40,479 bases of DNA, from contig DASTQX010000177.1 of the NCBI GenBank assembly GCA_035761505.1, forward strand, positions 1-40,479, in the 5' to 3' direction. The stretch's first letter is position 1. Every line of letters starts with the position of its first letter. The position numbers were made by a program, and so were the translations under genes. The DNA comes from JAIVJM01 sp035761505. Lineage in GTDB: Bacteria > Acidobacteriota > Blastocatellia > Pyrinomonadales > Pyrinomonadaceae. Shown in pieces: positions 36,924 to 40,479 of the stretch. The notes below the pieces were generated by a model. It searched no databases, was not told the DNA's origin, and saw only the letters and a program-made list of their open reading frames with translations.

Positions 36924-39900
36924 ATGTCGAGATCATTGAGACTGACGCTGGCGCTCGCCGTGCTGCTCTTGGGCTTGGCGCTCCCGGCGGCGGCGCAGAC
37001 GACGGGCACGATTTCCGGCTCCGTCCAGAACGAGAAGGGCGAGGCGATCCCCGGCGCGACCGTCACGGCGCGCAACGTCGAGACCAACATCTCGCAGACG
37101 GCGCAGACCGGCGATTCGGGAACCTACCGCTTCCCGAACGTCGCCGTCGGCGCTTACGAGGTGACGGTCGAGGCCAGCGGCTTCGCCAAGCACGTCCAGA
37201 CCGGCATCACGCTCGCGCTCAACCAGGACGCCGTGGTTGACGTGTCAATGAAAGTGGGCGGGGTGAACGAGGTCGTCAACGTCGTCGAGAACGCGGCGCT
37301 GCTGAACACGACGACCGCCGAGGTTTCGACGCGCTTCGACACGCGGCGCGTCTCGGAGTTGCCGCTCGCCACGAACCGCAACGTCTTCAACATCGCGCTC
37401 TCGGCCCCCGGCGTGAGCCAGTTGGGGTCGGGCCAGAGCGCGTTTTCGCAGGGCGTCCAGTACTCGTCCAACGGCGGGCGCACGCGCTCGAACAACTTCA
37501 TGATTGACGGGCAGGACATCAACGACCCCAGCGTCTCCGGCGGCCAGCAGGCCATCAACAACCCCGACATCGTGCAGGAGGTGCGGCTCATCACCAACCA
37601 GTTCCTCGCCGAGTACGGGCGCAACGCCGGCTCGGTGCTGAACATCGTGACGAAGGCCGGCACGAACGACTATCACGGAACGCTCTTCATGTTCCACAAC
37701 AACAACAACCTGAACGCGTGCAGCAACCTCAACAAGACGGGCGGCTTCTGCAATCAGGCCGCGACCGACCCGTCGCGGAAGAAAGCCCCGTTCCGCATCG
37801 AGAACCAGATCGGCTTCACCGTCGGCGGCCCGCTCCACTTTCCGAGGTTCGGCGAGGGCGGCCCCTCCATCTACAGCGGGAAGGATCGAACCTTCTTCTT
37901 CGGCTCCTACCAGCGATGGAGCAACCGCCAGCTCGGCTCCGGCTTCACGCTGGTCGGCGCACCGACCGAGGCGGGCCGTCAGGTGCTTCAGGCCGCGGCG
38001 GGCAACCGCCCGCAGGTGCAGGCCCTTCTGAGGTTCCTCCCGGCGGCGCAGACCGGGGGCGGCCCGACGCGCACGTTCACCGTCGGCGGCCAGAGTTTCA
38101 GCGTCCCCACGGGCAGCATCACCGGCTCCGCCTCCTCTTTCTTCGACGACCATCAGGCGTCGTTCCGCGTTGACCACCGTTTCAATCAGGCGAACACCCT
38201 CAACGGTCGCTACCTCTACGACGACGCCGACTCCGGCGGAACCGGGCAGGTGACGCCTCCGGGCAACACTTCGCGGGCCGTCTCCCGCTCGCAGGCCGTC
38301 AACCTCACGCTGACCAGCGTCATCACGCCCAACCTCGTCAACGAAGTGCGCACCGCCTTCTCGCGCTTCGCCAGCGTCTCGGCTTCGGACGACGCCAGCT
38401 CCGAGACTATCCCGTCCATCGAGATCACCGAGTTGGGGCTGTCGGGTTTCAACGCCGCCACCAACCGGACGGCCATCGGTCTGGCGGTGAACCTGCCGCA
38501 GTTCCGCAACAACAACACCTATCAGGTGCAGGACAACCTCTCTTGGACGCACGGGTCGCACGCCACCAAGCTCGGCGTTGACATCCGCCGCGTGCAGGTC
38601 AAGAGCTTCTTCGTCCCGACCATTCGCGGGCGGCTCGCCTACTCGACGCTCCAACAATTCATTGACGACAACGCCGTCCTCGGCTCGCAGGTCAACCGCC
38701 CGCTGCCGGGCGGCCAAGAGATTCAGTATTACTACTGGTACGACCAGTACTTCTACGGGCAGGACGAGTGGAGGATTCGCCCGAACTTCACCCTCACCTA
38801 CGGGCTGCGCTACGAGTTGCCGGGCAACAACTTCGACGACCTCGTTCCGATTAACGACCGCATCGTCGCCGCCAACGGGAACGACGAGCGCTTCCGCTTC
38901 ACGCCCGTCCCCGGCGCGGACAAGAACAACCTCCAGCCGCGCGTCGGCTTCAACTGGAACCCGCGCACCGAAGGCGGCATGTTCGGCTGGCTGACGGGCG
39001 GCGACCGCCTCGTCATCCGTGGCGGCTACGCGCGCACGCACGACAGCAACTTCATCAACATCAACCTCAACATCGCGAGCGCCTTCCCCTTCGTCGCGGC
39101 CATCAACCTGCCCGCGCAGGGCGCTTTCGCCGCCATCCCGACGGCGCAGCCCGCCGGTCTCAACCCGGCGACCTTCGCGCGCACCATCGTCGCCGAAGAC
39201 TTCCGCTCGCCCGTCTATGACCAGTTCAGCCTCGAAATGCAGCGCGAGCTGACGCGCGACCTCGTGCTCAAAGTCGGCTACGTCGGGACGAAGGGCCGCG
39301 ACCTCTTCCAGTCGCTCGACGGCAACCCGCGCCTGCCGACCAACAACGCGTTCATCTCGACCGCCGCGCCGGGCAGCGTCAACAACCCGTGCCGCGTGAC
39401 GGTCGTCAGCGCGGCCAACTGCACGCTCGGCGTCATCCGCCTGCGCGCCAACGCCGCCGAATCCGACTACCACTCGATGCAGGTGAGCCTCGACAAGCGC
39501 CTCGCGCGCGGCTTCAGCGGCGGCCTGCACTACACCTGGAGTTCGTTCATTGACACGGCCTCCGAAATCTTCAACCCGTCGGGCGGCGAGGTCGCCGTCG
39601 CGCAAGACCCGCGCAACCTCGCGGGCGACCGCGCGCGCTCGTCCTACGACCGACCGCACCGCCTCTCCGGCAACTTCGTCTATGAGCTGCCGTGGTTCCG
39701 CGACCAGAGGGGCTTCGTCGGCCACGTCCTCGGCGGCTGGCAGTTCAACGGCTTCGTCACCTTCCAGAGCGGCGCGCCCTTCACGCCGCTCAACGGTGCT
39801 GACCCGACCGGCGCTCTGAACGGCATTGACGGCCTCGTCGGCAACGCCATCCGCGCCAACGTCCTCGGCCCGCTGCCGACGACGAACGCCGAGGAACTCT

Positions 39901-40244
39901 TCAACCTCATCCGCGGGCAGGGCCAGCAGCTCTTCCGTACCCTGCAATGCAACGGGCCGCTCACCAACCCGGCGACCGTCTGCGAACGCTTCGGCAACGC
40001 GGGCCGCAACATCCTGCGCGCCGACGGCATCGGCAACCTCGACTTCGGGATCATCAAGAACACGCGCATCGGCGGTGAGAACGGGGTGCGGATGCAGTTC
40101 CGCGCCGACATGTTCAACGCCACGAACACGCGCAACTTCGGCATCCCGACGGCGGCGGTGAACAACGCCGGCGCTTTCCTCAACCAGTGGACGACCGACG
40201 GCGGCAACCGCCGCATCATCATCGGTGCCCGGATGGTCTTCTGA
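36924..40244 (+). CDS. Oar-like TonB-dependent receptor with carboxypeptidase-regulatory N-domain
   Basis: Product of 1106 residues. Signal peptide (LTLALAVLLLGLALPAAAQ); a CarboxypepD_reg-like beta-sandwich at about 27-115 (GTISGSVQNEKGEAIPGATV, GTYRFPNVAVGAYEVTVEA); a plug-like region with NNFMIDGQDINDPS and FLAEYGRNAGSVLNIVTKAG; then a long outer-membrane barrel (ENQIGFTVGGPL, RTFFFGSYQRW) with repeated aromatic strands and an aromatic C-terminus (RRIIIGARMVF). Oar-like receptors are greatly expanded in Acidobacteriota and are thought to import large substrates, but the substrate here is unknown. The start at 36924 has GGAGGG seven bases upstream; the in-frame upstream reading from 36900 is unlikely. 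Confidence 0.93.
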   Translation: MSRSLRLTLALAVLLLGLALPAAAQTTGTISGSVQNEKGEAIPGATVTARNVETNISQTAQTGDSGTYRFPNVAVGAYEVTVEASGFAKHVQTGITLALNQDAVVDVSMKVGGVNEVVNVVENAALLNTTTAEVSTRFDTRRVSELPLATNRNVFNIALSAPGVSQLGSGQSAFSQGVQYSSNGGRTRSNNFMIDGQDINDPSVSGGQQAINNPDIVQEVRLITNQFLAEYGRNAGSVLNIVTKAGTNDYHGTLFMFHNNNNLNACSNLNKTGGFCNQAATDPSRKKAPFRIENQIGFTVGGPLHFPRFGEGGPSIYSGKDRTFFFGSYQRWSNRQLGSGFTLVGAPTEAGRQVLQAAAGNRPQVQALLRFLPAAQTGGGPTRTFTVGGQSFSVPTGSITGSASSFFDDHQASFRVDHRFNQANTLNGRYLYDDADSGGTGQVTPPGNTSRAVSRSQAVNLTLTSVITPNLVNEVRTAFSRFASVSASDDASSETIPSIEITELGLSGFNAATNRTAIGLAVNLPQFRNNNTYQVQDNLSWTHGSHATKLGVDIRRVQVKSFFVPTIRGRLAYSTLQQFIDDNAVLGSQVNRPLPGGQEIQYYYWYDQYFYGQDEWRIRPNFTLTYGLRYELPGNNFDDLVPINDRIVAANGNDERFRFTPVPGADKNNLQPRVGFNWNPRTEGGMFGWLTGGDRLVIRGGYARTHDSNFININLNIASAFPFVAAINLPAQGAFAAIPTAQPAGLNPATFARTIVAEDFRSPVYDQFSLEMQRELTRDLVLKVGYVGTKGRDLFQSLDGNPRLPTNNAFISTAAPGSVNNPCRVTVVSAANCTLGVIRLRANAAESDYHSMQVSLDKRLARGFSGGLHYTWSSFIDTASEIFNPSGGEVAVAQDPRNLAGDRARSSYDRPHRLSGNFVYELPWFRDQRGFVGHVLGGWQFNGFVTFQSGAPFTPLNGADPTGALNGIDGLVGNAIRANVLGPLPTTNAEELFNLIRGQGQQLFRTLQCNGPLTNPATVCERFGNAGRNILRADGIGNLDFGIIKNTRIGGENGVRMQFRADMFNATNTRNFGIPTAAVNNAGAFLNQWTTDGGNRRIIIGARMVF

Positions 40245-40252
40245 GCGATCTC

Positions 40253-40302
40253 CCTCCGGCGGCGCGCGGCTTTGCGGGTCACGGGCCGCGCGCCGCCGGA
40301 GG
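40253..40302 (+). terminator. Strong GC-rich hairpin after the receptor gene
   Basis: An 18-bp perfect stem (40253-40270 with 40285-40302) and 14-base loop begin nine bases past the stop codon. No T-run follows, so it may act with the second hairpin. Confidence 0.75.
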
Positions 40303-40318
40303 ACTTTGCGAAACTTGC

Positions 40319-40353
40319 GGGGCCGAAGAGGGTTTCTTCGGCCCCTTCCTTTT
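40319..40353 (+). terminator. Second, T-tailed terminator
   Basis: An 11-bp stem (40319-40329 with 40335-40345) and 5-base loop are followed by TTCCTTTT. With the preceding hairpin it forms a double terminator. Confidence 0.85.
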
Positions 40354-40368
40354 CGCCGGGACGGCTGA

Positions 40369-40476
40369 TAATCTTGGAGCCATCCCCAAGCCTTGAGGGC
40401 TTCCGGCCCGACCGCACATTTTCGCTTTCGGCCACGCGGCTTTTCCTTGAGCCCGCGCCCGTCACAGACAGGAGGG
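40369..40476 (+). promoter_or_regulatory. Probable start signals of a gene beyond the window edge
   Basis: GATAAT at 40369-40374 could be a -10. At the very end a GGAGGG (40471-40476) in an AGGAGGGAAG context looks like a strong Shine-Dalgarno, predicting a start codon a few bases past the edge. Confidence 0.45.
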
Positions 40477-40479
40477 AAG

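Noticed and set aside
37245..39947. A 900-codon open frame antisense to the Oar-like receptor gene
   Set aside because: The translation is low-complexity Arg/Val/Glu/Asp-rich with no motif, as expected from GC-rich codon bias opposite a real gene that has signal peptide, domains, Shine-Dalgarno and terminator.

Overview
The window reads as a chromosomal piece of a GC-rich, diderm, aerobic bacterium. An Oar-like TonB-dependent receptor with an N-terminal carboxypeptidase-regulatory domain, a lipid A block that uses LpxI, many exported proteins of unknown function, and a bacterial SET protein together suggest Acidobacteriota, perhaps Blastocatellia. That placement is inference from gene content; no rRNA or marker comparison was possible. 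I saw no tRNA, rRNA, CRISPR array, transposase or phage gene.

Layout. 1-2400 (+): fabZ-lpxA-lpxI, each gene preceded by a foldback repeat, closed by a perfect 28-bp hairpin. 2600-6160 (-): a coupled pair of small exported proteins of unknown function behind a good promoter, then an M1-peptidase-like/TPR protein that has lost its zinc ligands. 6569-9571 (+): a hotdog thioesterase, then a cysteine-rich exported locus (two Cys-rich proteins, a TlpA-like thioredoxin, a possible beta-barrel). 9568-12388 (-): 5'-nucleotidase, TPR protein and an Ate/Bpt-like aminoacyl-tRNA-protein transferase homologue. 12604-17085 (+): leucyl aminopeptidase, an SDR reductase, then a peroxide-defence set (PerR, AhpC-type peroxiredoxin, thioredoxin-like protein). 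17171-23956 (-): DUF4112, SET methyltransferase, SnoaL-like protein, a second degenerate M1 homologue, a HEAT-repeat/cyclophilin fusion and a methyltransferase. 24091-28908 (+): an iron-sulfur block (SufR-like repressor, Mrp/ApbC, A-type carrier, [2Fe-2S] ferredoxin), then a PuuD-like membrane protein and a divergent Fe/Mn SOD. 29114-34944 (+): lipoprotein, UDG-like Fe-S glycosylase, exported PrxQ-type peroxiredoxin, two exported unknowns, YgfZ and a small coupled protein. 34963-36573 (-): DUF72 and a methyltransferase. 36924-40244 (+): the Oar-like receptor, then strong hairpins and a Shine-Dalgarno for a gene beyond the edge.

How it fits together. Redox and Fe-S maintenance dominate: PerR/AhpC/Trx, SufR/Mrp/ErpA/ferredoxin, SOD, PrxQ, YgfZ and a probable Fe-S UDG. 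Two regulatory readings are strong. The PerR homologue has all nine metal-binding residues at the Bacillus PerR spacing, and a 15-bp Per-like box overlaps the -10 of its own promoter. The SufR homologue has the C-X12-C-X27-C cluster signature, and a CAAC-N6-GTTG site lies just upstream.

The most unusual signal is not a gene. At least eight intergenic foldbacks and one single-arm relic are built largely from 7-nt units. The unit sequence differs from site to site, but the architecture recurs: 3-5 units, a loop of about 10 nt, complementary units. All sit between genes transcribed in the same direction. The upstream arm touches or overlaps a stop codon, and the downstream arm often abuts a start codon that lacks a Shine-Dalgarno. 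This looks like a dispersed repeat family that may act on operon boundaries.
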